DNA from: Paracoccaceae bacterium
Lineage (GTDB): Bacteria > Pseudomonadota > Alphaproteobacteria > Rhodobacterales > Rhodobacteraceae
NCBI GenBank assembly: GCA_024236495.1
Contig: JACKKJ010000006.1
Location: forward strand, 62,001-126,000
DNA: 64,000 nucleotides
Direction of reading: 5' to 3'
The notes under the pieces are model-generated. The model made no database searches and was not told the origin of the DNA. It saw only the letters and a list, made by a program, of their open reading frames with translations. Each line of letters starts with the position of its first letter. Positions within the stretch are counted from its first letter, which is position 1. The translations under genes and the position numbers were made by a program. Below, one piece after another: positions 8,333-16,096 of the stretch.

Positions 8333-9075
8333 TCACGCTTGCGGGCATTCACAAGGCCTTCGGCCCGAACAGGGTCCTCAGGGGCGTCGACCTTGTCGTC
8401 CCGCGGGGGCAGAGCATGGTCATCATCGGTGGCTCAGGGACCGGAAAATCCGTTCTTCTCAAATGCATCCTGGGACTTGTTCAACCGGACACGGGCACCA
8501 TCACGGTGGACGGACAGGATGCCACCACCGCCGCGCGCGACGCCTTCCTCGCCCGCTTCGGGATGCTCTTCCAGGGCGGCGCGCTCTTCGATTCCCTGCC
8601 GGTCTGGCAAAACGTCGCCTTCCGCCTCCTGCGCGGCTCGCTCAGGCGTCCCAAGGCCGAGGCGCGCGATATCGCCATCGAAAAGCTGCGCCGCGTCGGC
8701 CTCAAGCCCGAAACCGCCGATCTTTATCCCGCCGAGCTTTCGGGCGGCATGCAAAAGCGCGTGGGCCTTGCCCGCGCCATCGCGGCGGAGCCCGAGATCA
8801 TCTTCTTCGACGAACCCACCACCGGGCTCGACCCGATCATGGCCGGCGTCATCAACGAACTGATCCGCGAGATCGTGACCGAAATGGGCGCGACCGCGAT
8901 GACCATCACCCATGACATGTCCTCGGTCAGGGCTATCGCCGACCGCGTGGCGATGCTCCACGGCGGGGTCATCCAGTGGACGGGTCCGATAACGGAAATG
9001 GACACGACACCAGACCCTTACGTCCAGCAGTTCATCCACGGCCGCGCCGAAGGCCCGATCGAGGCGGTCCGCTGA
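8329..9075 (+). CDS. mlaF: MlaF-type ABC transporter ATP-binding protein
   Basis: ATPase partner of MlaE. The 248-residue protein has Walker A GGSGTGKSVLLKC (about residue 36), Q-loop MLFQGGALFDSL, which is characteristic of Mla/retrograde-lipid ATPases, signature LSGGMQKRVGLARAI, Walker B IIFFDEPTTGLDP and switch histidine ITHDMSS. It overlaps mlaE by four bases and is followed after three bases by a PqiA-like membrane protein, so alr-mlaE-mlaF-pqiA-like probably form one transcript. Confidence 0.95.
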   Translation: MITLAGIHKAFGPNRVLRGVDLVVPRGQSMVIIGGSGTGKSVLLKCILGLVQPDTGTITVDGQDATTAARDAFLARFGMLFQGGALFDSLPVWQNVAFRLLRGSLRRPKAEARDIAIEKLRRVGLKPETADLYPAELSGGMQKRVGLARAIAAEPEIIFFDEPTTGLDPIMAGVINELIREIVTEMGATAMTITHDMSSVRAIADRVAMLHGGVIQWTGPITEMDTTPDPYVQQFIHGRAEGPIEAVR

Positions 9076-9078
9076 AAG

Positions 9079-9504
9079 ATGCTGCGCCTCGCCAACCTCT
9101 CGCTCCTTGTGCTCTTCCCCGTCGCCTGGTTCGCGCCGATGCTGCGCGCGGGGCTCCTGCCCTTCTTCTCGCTCGATGAAATCTCGGTCGTCACCGGCCT
9201 TCAGGCGATCTGGCAAAAGGACATTCCCCTGGCGCTGGTCGTGACCTTCCTTGCGCTCTTCGCCCCCTACGCCAAGGTTCTGGGCCTTGCGCTGGTGCAG
9301 TTCGATCTAGCCTCTCCCCGCCTCATGCCGGCGCTTCACGTCCTGGGGCGGCTGGCGATGGCCGATGTCTTCCTGATCGCCATCTACATCGTCGTCGCCA
9401 AGGGCGTCGGCGTCGGGCGGCTTGAGACAGCCTGGGGGCTTTACCTCTTTACCGGCTGCGTCATCGCAAGCTTCCTGATCGCCCGCAGAAGCGGCGAACA
9501 CTGA
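9079..9504 (+). CDS. Paraquat-inducible protein A family membrane protein
   Basis: A 141-residue membrane protein with four hydrophobic helices. The order and spacing (FPVAWFAPML near the start; LVVTFLALFAPYAKVLGLAL; LGRLAMADVFLIAIYIVVAKG; LYLFTGCVIASFLIARR) match one PqiA-family unit. These proteins are linked to inter-membrane lipid transport through MCE-domain partners. Its place directly after mlaE-mlaF supports a shared lipid-transport role. It lacks the zinc-ribbon-like cysteine pairs of E. coli PqiA and is half its length, so the exact function is open. Confidence 0.82.
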   Translation: MLRLANLSLLVLFPVAWFAPMLRAGLLPFFSLDEISVVTGLQAIWQKDIPLALVVTFLALFAPYAKVLGLALVQFDLASPRLMPALHVLGRLAMADVFLIAIYIVVAKGVGVGRLETAWGLYLFTGCVIASFLIARRSGEH

Positions 9505-9527
9505 CGGCGGAGCTTTGGGCGGCCCCT

Positions 9528-9590
9528 TCAGTCTGGCGAAAGTACTCCGGGGGTGAATGCGGCGAAGCCGCAGAGGGGGCAGCGCCCCCT
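9528..9590. repeat. Dispersed intergenic repeat copy with hairpins, between convergent pqiA-like and ispG
   Basis: The core TTCAGTCTGGCGAAAGTACT is followed by CCGGGGG, matching the family seen at 3.1, 29.2, 37.9, 41.9 and 47.7 kb. Two small inverted repeats follow: GCGGC-GAA-GCCGC and AGGGGGC-AGC-GCCCCCTT. The second could act as a G+C-rich terminator for either of the two converging transcripts. Confidence 0.7.
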
Positions 9591-9595
9591 TCCCC

Positions 9596-10729
9596 TTATT
9601 CGGCGGCTTCGGCGCGCGCGGCCTCGATCTCGGCGGCGCGGCGTTCCACCAGCTCGACGATGTGGTCGACCATCTGGTCATTGCTCATCTTGTGGCTTTG
9701 TCTGCCCGCCAGATAGACCATGCCGGTCCCGGCCCCGCCCCCGGTGAAGCCGATATCGGTCATCAGCGCCTCTCCGGGGCCGTTGACGACGCAGCCGATG
9801 ATCGACAGGCTCATCGAGGTCGTCACATGCGCCAGCCGTTCCTCCAGCGCCGAAACCGTCTTGATGACGTCGAACCCCTGGCGCGCGCAGGACGGGCAGG
9901 AGATGATCGTGACCCCGCGATGGCGCAGGCCCAGCGACTTCAGGATCTCGAAGCCGACCTTCACCTCTTCCACCGGATCGGCGGAAAGCGAAACGCGGAT
10001 CGTGTCGCCGATCCCCATCCACAGAAGGTTGCCAAGCCCGATCGCGGACTTCACCGTGCCCGACATCAGGCCGCCCGCCTCGGTGATGCCAAGATGGATG
10101 GGGGCGTCGGTCGCCTCGGCCAGTTGTTGGTAGGCGGCGGCGGCCAGGAACACGTCGGAGGCCTTCACGCTGATCTTGAATTCGTGAAAGTCGTTGTCCT
10201 GCAGAAGCTTGATATGATCCAGCCCGCTTTCGACCATCGCCTCGGGGCAGGGTTCGCCGTACTTTTCCAGAAGGTGACGTTCAAGCGATCCGGCATTCAC
10301 GCCGATGCGGATCGAACAGCCATGGTCGCGCGCGGCCTTCACGACCTCGCGCACACGGCTCGCCGATCCGATGTTGCCGGGGTTGATGCGCAGGCAGGCC
10401 GCACCCGCCTCGGCCGCCTCGATCGCGCGGCGGTAGTGGAAATGGATGTCGGCGACGATGGGCACCGGGCTTTCGGCGACGATCTCCCGCAGGGCCCGGG
10501 TCGAGGCCTCGTCGGGGGTGGAGACGCGCACGATGTCGGCGCCGGCCACGGCGGCGCGCTGCACCTGTTCGAGCGTCGCCTTTACATCGGAGGTGATGGT
10601 GTTGGTCATCGTCTGGACCGAGATCGGCGCATCGCCCCCGACGGCGACCTTGCCCACCATGATCTGGCGCGACTTGCGCCGGTAGATGTTGCGCCAGGGG
10701 CGGACGTGGTTCAGGTGATCGGATGACAT
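9596..10729 (-). CDS. ispG: 4-hydroxy-3-methylbut-2-en-1-yl diphosphate synthase, flavodoxin type
   Basis: Iron-sulfur enzyme of the non-mevalonate isoprenoid pathway that converts MEcPP to HMBPP in the cytoplasm. The 377-residue length fits the bacterial short form. The [4Fe-4S] ligands are Cys278 and Cys281 in IISCPSCARQG and Cys313 in IIGCVVNGPGE, with the fourth ligand Glu320. The TIM-barrel start VGGDAPISVQTMTNT and the INPGNIG motif are present. It lies 67 bases downstream of the RodZ-like gene on the same strand. That pairing (rodZ-like then ispG) is common in Gram-negative bacteria and suggests one transcript. Confidence 0.97.
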   Translation of the reverse strand: MSSDHLNHVRPWRNIYRRKSRQIMVGKVAVGGDAPISVQTMTNTITSDVKATLEQVQRAAVAGADIVRVSTPDEASTRALREIVAESPVPIVADIHFHYRRAIEAAEAGAACLRINPGNIGSASRVREVVKAARDHGCSIRIGVNAGSLERHLLEKYGEPCPEAMVESGLDHIKLLQDNDFHEFKISVKASDVFLAAAAYQQLAEATDAPIHLGITEAGGLMSGTVKSAIGLGNLLWMGIGDTIRVSLSADPVEEVKVGFEILKSLGLRHRGVTIISCPSCARQGFDVIKTVSALEERLAHVTTSMSLSIIGCVVNGPGEALMTDIGFTGGGAGTGMVYLAGRQSHKMSNDQMVDHIVELVERRAAEIEAARAEAAE

Positions 10730-10796
10730 GGGCGGCCTCGCTTCCCGTCGCGGTCAGCGCCTAGATAGTGCCTCGTCCGGGCAAGGGCAATCGGGC

Positions 10797-12014
10797 TTAC
10801 TGATCCGCGGGCGCGTTGCCGTCGAAGAGCATGACCTCGGCCACCGCGACGAAACGCGCAAGATCGGCATCCTGGGTCAGGTCCGCGACGGCAAAGACCC
10901 CGGTCAGGGATTCAGGCGAGAGGTCCAGGTTCTTGACGACCTGGGCCCCTTCGGCGGCGGGTCCGTAGGTCTGCCCGGCGACCGAGAAGTAGACCGACCC
11001 GGAATTGCCCGCGCGCAGCACCGGCGGTTCGTCCATCAGGGGCACGGCATAGCGTTCGCCGGCATCCAGGATCTTTTCGAAAAGGACGGTGCCATCGGCC
11101 GAGGAAACGCGAACCCAGGACGGGCGCACCGCCAGGATCTCTACCCCCGGCGCGGCGTCCGCGACGACCTGCACCGGCGTTTCACCAAGCGCCGGGACAT
11201 CGGCCGCGGCGCTCGTCTCGCCCGTGAGCGCGGCATCGGCCAGCGCGCCGACGGTGCGCGGGTCAATCGCCGCGATCGGGCCGTCGCGCGCCACCAGAAC
11301 CGGCACTTCAAGCGCCTCGGGGCGATAGAGCCGGTCGTAGATCTCCGGCGAGGACTGGGTCGAGACGCCGGAAAGGCCCGCCATGTCGGTCTCGGCCATC
11401 GCCGCCTGGCCCGACAGGCCCGCGCCCGCCGTCGCCAGCGGGTCAAGTTCGGCCACGATGCCGGGGGCCTGATCGACCGGCGCAAGCTGCACGCGCTGCA
11501 CTTCCTGCAAAAGCGACCAGCCGCCGTAGCCGATCCCGGAGATCAGCGCCAGAAGCACCGCGATGGACCCGAGCGCGCCGGGCTGGATGTTGGACAAAAG
11601 CGCCTCGCCCCGCGGGACGAAGGGAACAGAGGGCGCGGCCAGCGCATCCGTGCCTTCGCGCGGCGACCGCGTCTTGGGGCCGGACGCGGCAGGCGACATG
11701 CCGTGATGGACGGCAAAATCCGCCTCGTCGCAGAACTTGGCATAGGCCCATTCGGGGTCAAGGCCCAGGTAGCGCGCATAGGACCGCACATAACCCGCGA
11801 TGAACCCGGGTGTCTCGAAGGCTGAGGCATCGGCATTTTCGATCGCGGCGATGTAGCTGGCCTTGATCTTCAATTCGCGCTGAACGTCCAGAAGCGATTT
11901 GGCAAGCGTCGCGCGTTCGCCGCGCATGACATCGCCAAGGCGCAGATCGTAGTCGTCAAACCCCTTGGGTTTGTCCGTTCCTTGCGTCGAAGGATGGACC
12001 CTCCGCCCGATCAT
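10797..12014 (-). CDS. RodZ-like membrane protein with N-terminal helix-turn-helix and C-terminal DUF4115
   Basis: A 405-residue bitopic protein. Residues ~25-100 form a cytoplasmic helix-turn-helix of the RodZ kind (LKIKASYIAAIENADASAFETPGFIAGYVRSYARYLGL). One transmembrane helix follows near residues 145-165 (GSIAVLLALISGIGYGGWSLL), then a low-complexity periplasmic linker and a C-terminal beta domain (ILAVRPSWVRVSSADGTVLFEKIL...GNSGSVYF) typical of DUF4115. In well-studied bacteria RodZ ties MreB filaments to the cell-elongation machinery; a role in shape is therefore likely here. It is transcribed toward ispG. Confidence 0.85.
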   Translation of the reverse strand: MIGRRVHPSTQGTDKPKGFDDYDLRLGDVMRGERATLAKSLLDVQRELKIKASYIAAIENADASAFETPGFIAGYVRSYARYLGLDPEWAYAKFCDEADFAVHHGMSPAASGPKTRSPREGTDALAAPSVPFVPRGEALLSNIQPGALGSIAVLLALISGIGYGGWSLLQEVQRVQLAPVDQAPGIVAELDPLATAGAGLSGQAAMAETDMAGLSGVSTQSSPEIYDRLYRPEALEVPVLVARDGPIAAIDPRTVGALADAALTGETSAAADVPALGETPVQVVADAAPGVEILAVRPSWVRVSSADGTVLFEKILDAGERYAVPLMDEPPVLRAGNSGSVYFSVAGQTYGPAAEGAQVVKNLDLSPESLTGVFAVADLTQDADLARFVAVAEVMLFDGNAPADQ

Positions 12015-12126
12015 GCCACTGCCCCTGGACCGTTATCCCCAAAATGCCCGATGATTCGGGTCATTACGCTCAGCCGTATTCAGGATTCCATAACACAGAG
12101 CAAGGCGGAATGCGACCGCCGAACCC

Positions 12127-13350
12127 CTACGCGGACAATTGTTGGCGGTTAAGCGCGCAATGCGACCAAAGGGCGTCCATCGCCTTGACCAGACGGTCGA
12201 TATCCTCGGGCGTATGCACCGGAGAGGGCGTGAAACGCAGCCGTTCGGTACCGCGCGGGACCGTCGGGAAGTTGATCGGCTGGACATAGATCCCGTAGTG
12301 CTCAAGCAGCATGTCGGAGATCTTCTTGCAATGCACCGGATCGCCGACATGGACCGGAACGATGTGGGTGCCGTGGTCGATGATCGGCAGGCCAAGGCCC
12401 TTCAGCCGCGCCTTCAGGATGCGGGCGTTTTCCTGTTGCCGGTCACGCAGTTCCTGCGCGGTCTTCAGGTGATGGACCGAGGCCGCGGCACCGGCCGCCA
12501 CCGCCGGCGGCAGCGAGGTGGTGAAGATGAATCCCGGTGCGTAAGAGCGTATGGCATCGACCATTTTCGTCGACGCGGCGATGTAGCCGCCCATCACGCC
12601 ATAGGCCTTCGCCAGGGTTGCGTTGATGATGTCGATCCGCCCCATCAGGCCCAGCTTTTCGGCCACGCCGGCACCGCGCGGGCCGTACATGCCCACCGCG
12701 TGCACCTCGTCAAGGTAGGTCAGCGCGCCGAATTCCTGCGCGATGTCGCAGACGGCTTCCATCGGGCTGATGTCGCCGTCCATCGAATAGACGGATTCGA
12801 AGGCGATCAGCTTCGGCGCCGCCGGATCGTCGGCCGCCATGAGTTCGCGCAGATGCGCAAGGTCGTTGTGCCGCCAGATGCGCTTGGCACCGCCGTTGCG
12901 CTTGATCCCCTCGATCATCGAGGCGTGGTTGAGTTCGTCCGAATAGATGATCAGCCCGGGAAAGAGCTTGGGCAACGTCGAAAGCGTGGCGTCGTTCGCG
13001 ATATAGGCCGAGGTGAAGAGAAGCGCCGCTTCCTTCTGGTGCAGATCGGCGATCTCGGCCTCAAGCCGCTTGTGATAGACCGTTGTGCCGGAGATGTTGC
13101 GCGTTCCGCCCGAGCCTGCGCCGGTGGCGTCGATCGCCTCGTGCATGGCGTTCAGGACGACCGGGTTCTGGCCCATGCCCAGATAGTCGTTGCCGCACCA
13201 GACGGTGATTTCCTTGCGGCTGCCGTCGGGACGGTTCCACATCGCCTTGGGGAAATGGCCCCGCTGACGCTCGATATCGATAAAGGTCCGGTAGCGGCCC
13301 TCGTCGTGCAGCCGCTTGAGCGCCGCGTCGAGCTGTGCGTTGAAATCCAT
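12127..13350 (-). CDS. hemA: 5-aminolevulinate synthase
   Basis: Condenses glycine and succinyl-CoA to 5-aminolevulinate, the C4 route to haem typical of alphaproteobacteria. The 407-residue protein is full length; the PLP lysine is Lys248 in ATLAKAYGVMGG, the same number as in the Rhodobacter capsulatus enzyme. Other motifs are WCGNDYLGMG, GSGGTRNISGTT, SMDGDISP, YLDEVHAVGMYG and the C-terminal RLRFTPSPVH. An FNR-type site lies about 68 bases upstream of the start, which fits oxygen control of tetrapyrrole synthesis. It is divergent from the M20 peptidase. Confidence 0.97.
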   Translation of the reverse strand: MDFNAQLDAALKRLHDEGRYRTFIDIERQRGHFPKAMWNRPDGSRKEITVWCGNDYLGMGQNPVVLNAMHEAIDATGAGSGGTRNISGTTVYHKRLEAEIADLHQKEAALLFTSAYIANDATLSTLPKLFPGLIIYSDELNHASMIEGIKRNGGAKRIWRHNDLAHLRELMAADDPAAPKLIAFESVYSMDGDISPMEAVCDIAQEFGALTYLDEVHAVGMYGPRGAGVAEKLGLMGRIDIINATLAKAYGVMGGYIAASTKMVDAIRSYAPGFIFTTSLPPAVAAGAAASVHHLKTAQELRDRQQENARILKARLKGLGLPIIDHGTHIVPVHVGDPVHCKKISDMLLEHYGIYVQPINFPTVPRGTERLRFTPSPVHTPEDIDRLVKAMDALWSHCALNRQQLSA

Positions 13351-13411
13351 GTCCGTCTCCTCGGCGCCGTTTTGTTGGTGTCGCTTCTACGGCGTTTGTT
13401 CGCGTTGGACC

Positions 13412-13425
13412 TTGATAAAGGTCAA
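13412..13425 (-). promoter_or_regulatory. FNR/FnrL-type box upstream of hemA
   Basis: On the hemA strand the sequence reads TTGAC-CTTT-ATCAA, one mismatch from the FNR consensus TTGAT-N4-ATCAA, centred about 68 bases before the hemA ATG. FnrL is known to control hemA in Rhodobacter sphaeroides, so low-oxygen control of hemA is a strong inference. The site lies between divergent genes and could in principle also act on the peptidase gene. Confidence 0.75.
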
Positions 13426-13555
13426 AGCCCGCGAAGGCGAGTGCGCAATTTGCCGCGCCGGTCATTTGACGGCCGATGTGGCCGCGATGGCGGCGCTGGA
13501 CACCGGCCTTGCGCCTGCTACCCTGCCCCCCGACGCACATCCTGAGGAGCCCGAC

Positions 13556-14926
13556 ATGAGCCTTGACGCCGTCCTTGCCCGGATCGACGAAACCCTGCCT
13601 GACGCGCTGGACCGGCTTTTCGGGCTGTTGCGCATCCCCTCGATCTCGACCGACCCGGCCTTTGGCGGCGATTGCGCCCGGGCGGCGGACTGGCTGGTCG
13701 CCGATCTGCGCGATCTTGGCTTCGAGGCGGCGGCGCGTCCGACCGCCGGGCATCCGATGGTCGTCGCTCACGGCGGGGAAGGCGGGCCGCATCTGCTGTT
13801 TTACGGCCACTATGACGTGCAGCCGGTCGATCCCCTGAACCTGTGGCACCGTGACCCGTTCGATCCGGTGATCGAGGACACGGCGAAGGGCAAGGTGATC
13901 CGGGCGCGCGGCGCGTCGGACGACAAGGGCCAGCTGATGACCTTCATCGAGGCCTGCCGGGCCTGGAAGGCGGTGCATGGCACCCTGCCCTGCCGTCTGA
14001 CAATGCTGCTGGAGGGAGAGGAGGAATCGGGCTCGCCCTCGCTTGTGCCGTTCCTGAAGGGCAACGCGGGCGAACTTTCGGCCGATCTTGCGCTGATCTG
14101 CGACACCGGGCTTTTCGACTCCGCCCGCCCCGCCATCACCACGATGTTGCGGGGCCTGGCCAAGGTCGAACTGACCGTGCGTGCCGCCAGCCGCGACCTG
14201 CATTCGGGCATGTATGGCGGTCTGGCGCGCAACCCGATCCATGTCCTGACCCGCATCCTGGGGCGGCTTCACGACGACGAGGGGCGGGTGCAGGTGCCCG
14301 GCTTCTACGACGATGTCGACGAACTGCCCGAGGCAATCCGCGCGCAGTGGCAGTCGCTGGCCTTCGACCACCAGAGCTTTCTTGGCGACGTCGGCCTTTC
14401 ACTGCCCGCGGGCGAGGCAGGGCGCACGCCGCTCGAGATGATCTGGTCGCGCCCCACCGCCGAGGTCAACGGCATCTGGGGCGGTTATACCGGCGCGGGG
14501 TTCAAGACCGTTCTGCCCGCCGAGGCCCATGCCAAGGTGTCCTTCCGCCTTGTATCGCGCCAGGATCCGGACAAGGTGCTGGCGGCCTTCCGCGGCTGGA
14601 TCGAGGCGCAACTGCCCGGGGATTGCGAGTTGATCTGGACCGAACCCGAAGGCAGCCCCGCCTCGGTGATGGAGATCGCCAACCCCGCCTTCGAAGCCGC
14701 GCGCATCGCGCTTGGCGACGAATGGGGGCGCCCGGCGGCCTTTGTCGGCGCCGGCGGGTCGATCCCGATCGCGGGCTATTTCAAGTCGATCCTCGGCATG
14801 GACGCGATGCTTGTGGGCTTCGGCAAGGACGACGACCAGATCCATTCCCCGAACGAGAAATACGATCTGGCTAGCTTTCACCATGGCATCCGCAGCTGGG
14901 CGCGCATCCTCGACCGGATCGCGTGA
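13556..14926 (+). CDS. M20 family metallopeptidase (dipeptidase-like)
   Basis: A cytoplasmic zinc peptidase of 456 residues, the length of M20 dipeptidases of the carnosinase/DapE-like group. Metal-site motifs are present: YGHYDVQPVDP, ARGASDDKGQ (bridging aspartate), LEGEEESGSPS (catalytic glutamate pair) and the C-terminal histidine region DDQIHSPNEKYD. The dimerisation/lid domain lies around residues 205-330 (RDLHSGMYGG). Substrate is not predictable. I chose ATG 13556 with CTGAGGAG upstream; the frame stays open further upstream but reads into the hemA promoter. Its stop overlaps the following acetyltransferase start. Confidence 0.92.
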   Translation: MSLDAVLARIDETLPDALDRLFGLLRIPSISTDPAFGGDCARAADWLVADLRDLGFEAAARPTAGHPMVVAHGGEGGPHLLFYGHYDVQPVDPLNLWHRDPFDPVIEDTAKGKVIRARGASDDKGQLMTFIEACRAWKAVHGTLPCRLTMLLEGEEESGSPSLVPFLKGNAGELSADLALICDTGLFDSARPAITTMLRGLAKVELTVRAASRDLHSGMYGGLARNPIHVLTRILGRLHDDEGRVQVPGFYDDVDELPEAIRAQWQSLAFDHQSFLGDVGLSLPAGEAGRTPLEMIWSRPTAEVNGIWGGYTGAGFKTVLPAEAHAKVSFRLVSRQDPDKVLAAFRGWIEAQLPGDCELIWTEPEGSPASVMEIANPAFEAARIALGDEWGRPAAFVGAGGSIPIAGYFKSILGMDAMLVGFGKDDDQIHSPNEKYDLASFHHGIRSWARILDRIA

Positions 14927-15393
14927 TGAGCGCGGGCGTGGCAAGGGGCCTGGCGATCCGCGATGCGACGCCGGCGGACGAAGCCGCCTGGCGCGGCCTT
15001 TGGGCCGGGTTCCTCGCGTTCTACGACATGACCCTGCCAGAGGCGGTGACGGCGCGCACCTGGCGGCTCATCGCCGACCCGGCCCATCCGATGTCGCTGC
15101 GCATCGCCGAACTTGAGGGCGTGGCGGCGGGCTTTACCCTTTGGCAGACGCACGATTCGAGCTGGGTTCCCGCGCCGGATCTGTATCTTGAGGATCTGTT
15201 TGTCCGCCCGGACCTGCGTGGCCAAGGCATCGGTCAGGCGCTGATCGCCGACCTTGTGGCGATCGGGCGTGCGCGGGGCTGCGCGCGCATCTACTGGATG
15301 ACCGAGGAGACCAACGCGGCGGCGCGGCGGCTATATGACGGTTTCGCCGCGCCCGACGGCCACATCCGCTATCGCGCCGATCTGGCGGGCTAG
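14926..15393 (+). CDS. GNAT family N-acetyltransferase
   Basis: A 155-residue acyl-CoA-dependent transferase. The acetyl-CoA-binding motif is clear: LYLEDLFVRPDLRGQGIGQALI (R/Q-x-x-G-x-G/A), followed by YWMTEETNAAARRLYDGFA. The substrate is not predictable. The start (ATG at 14926) shares its A with the stop codon of the M20 peptidase (TGATG), so the two are translationally coupled, and a joint role in handling peptides or amino compounds is possible. An alternative GTG at 14923 is only one codon earlier. Confidence 0.88.
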   Translation: MSAGVARGLAIRDATPADEAAWRGLWAGFLAFYDMTLPEAVTARTWRLIADPAHPMSLRIAELEGVAAGFTLWQTHDSSWVPAPDLYLEDLFVRPDLRGQGIGQALIADLVAIGRARGCARIYWMTEETNAAARRLYDGFAAPDGHIRYRADLAG

Positions 15394-15611
15394 CCGCGCG
15401 CCAGCGCCATGCGCACGAGCTTGGCGATCACCACCAGCCAGGGGGCGGCGTGAAGCAGCAGGTCGAAGATGTCGATGGGGCGGGTCAGCGTGCCGGCCGC
15501 CAGCATCTTCAGCTTTTCCCAGATATGCGGTTCCGGAAAGAACGGCGCCAGCCCAAGGGTCAGGGCGGCCAGAACCGCAATGTTCATCGGGATCCTGTCG
15601 AGAAATTCCAT
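15390..15611 (-). CDS. Small membrane protein
   Basis: A 73-residue protein with two hydrophobic segments (MNIAVLAALTLGLAPF and LLHAAPWLVVIAKLVRMAL) separated by a conserved-looking loop, EPHIWEKLKMLAAGTLTRPIDIFD. I remember small proteins of this shape in Rhodobacteraceae that sometimes carry an RND-transporter label, but it is far too short to be one. Its stop overlaps the stop of the convergent acetyltransferase. Function unknown. Confidence 0.65.
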   Translation of the reverse strand: MEFLDRIPMNIAVLAALTLGLAPFFPEPHIWEKLKMLAAGTLTRPIDIFDLLLHAAPWLVVIAKLVRMALARG

Positions 15612-15714
15612 TGCCGGCCCCTTTCGCTGAGCAGTGTCCTACCCAAAGCCGGTGCCGCAAACAACGAGGCGAAACATCGCGCCCCGGACAACAAGCAAGG
15701 CATCTAGGGATAAC

Positions 15715-15791
15715 TGGCGCGGTTGACGGGGCTCGAACCCGCGACCCCCGGCGTGACAGGCCGGTACTCTAACCGACTGAGCTACAACCGC
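15715..15791 (-). tRNA. tRNA-Asp (GTC), copy 1
   Basis: On the minus strand a 77-nt cloverleaf reads GCGGTTG (acceptor), GCTC D-arm, anticodon loop CTGTCAC with anticodon GTC, GGGTC variable region, TTCGAGC T-loop and CAACCGC-G-CCA with encoded CCA. It is identical to the copy 30 bases upstream (15822-15898). Confidence 0.97.
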
Positions 15792-15821
15792 GCTGGTCAG
15801 CTCTCGGGCGATCCGGGCAGG

Positions 15822-15898
15822 TGGCGCGGTTGACGGGGCTCGAACCCGCGACCCCCGGCGTGACAGGCCGGTACTCTAACCGACTGAGCTACAACCGC
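15822..15898 (-). tRNA. tRNA-Asp (GTC), copy 2
   Basis: Identical in sequence to the tRNA-Asp at 15715-15791, with the same GTC anticodon and encoded CCA. The two genes form a tandem pair, the upstream member being this one, probably transcribed together. Confidence 0.97.
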
Positions 15899-16096
15899 GT
15901 GTCCACCAGCCCGGATCGCCGCCCGAGCGTGGGATGCGTAATATGCATCCCGCGCCCCCCCGTCAAGCGGCCCCGGCACGATTTCCGCAAGGAATTTCCG
16001 GACGATCCGGGCGGCTGTCCTTGACCTTGCCCGCGCCACGCCCTGTTATCGGCCCGCCCCCGTCCGGGCGACTCGCACAACCGGAGATGACCCGCC

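Noticed and set aside
9557..10726. Plus-strand frame of 389 codons opposite ispG
   Set aside because: ispG on the other strand has all cluster cysteines and family motifs; this frame is its complement.
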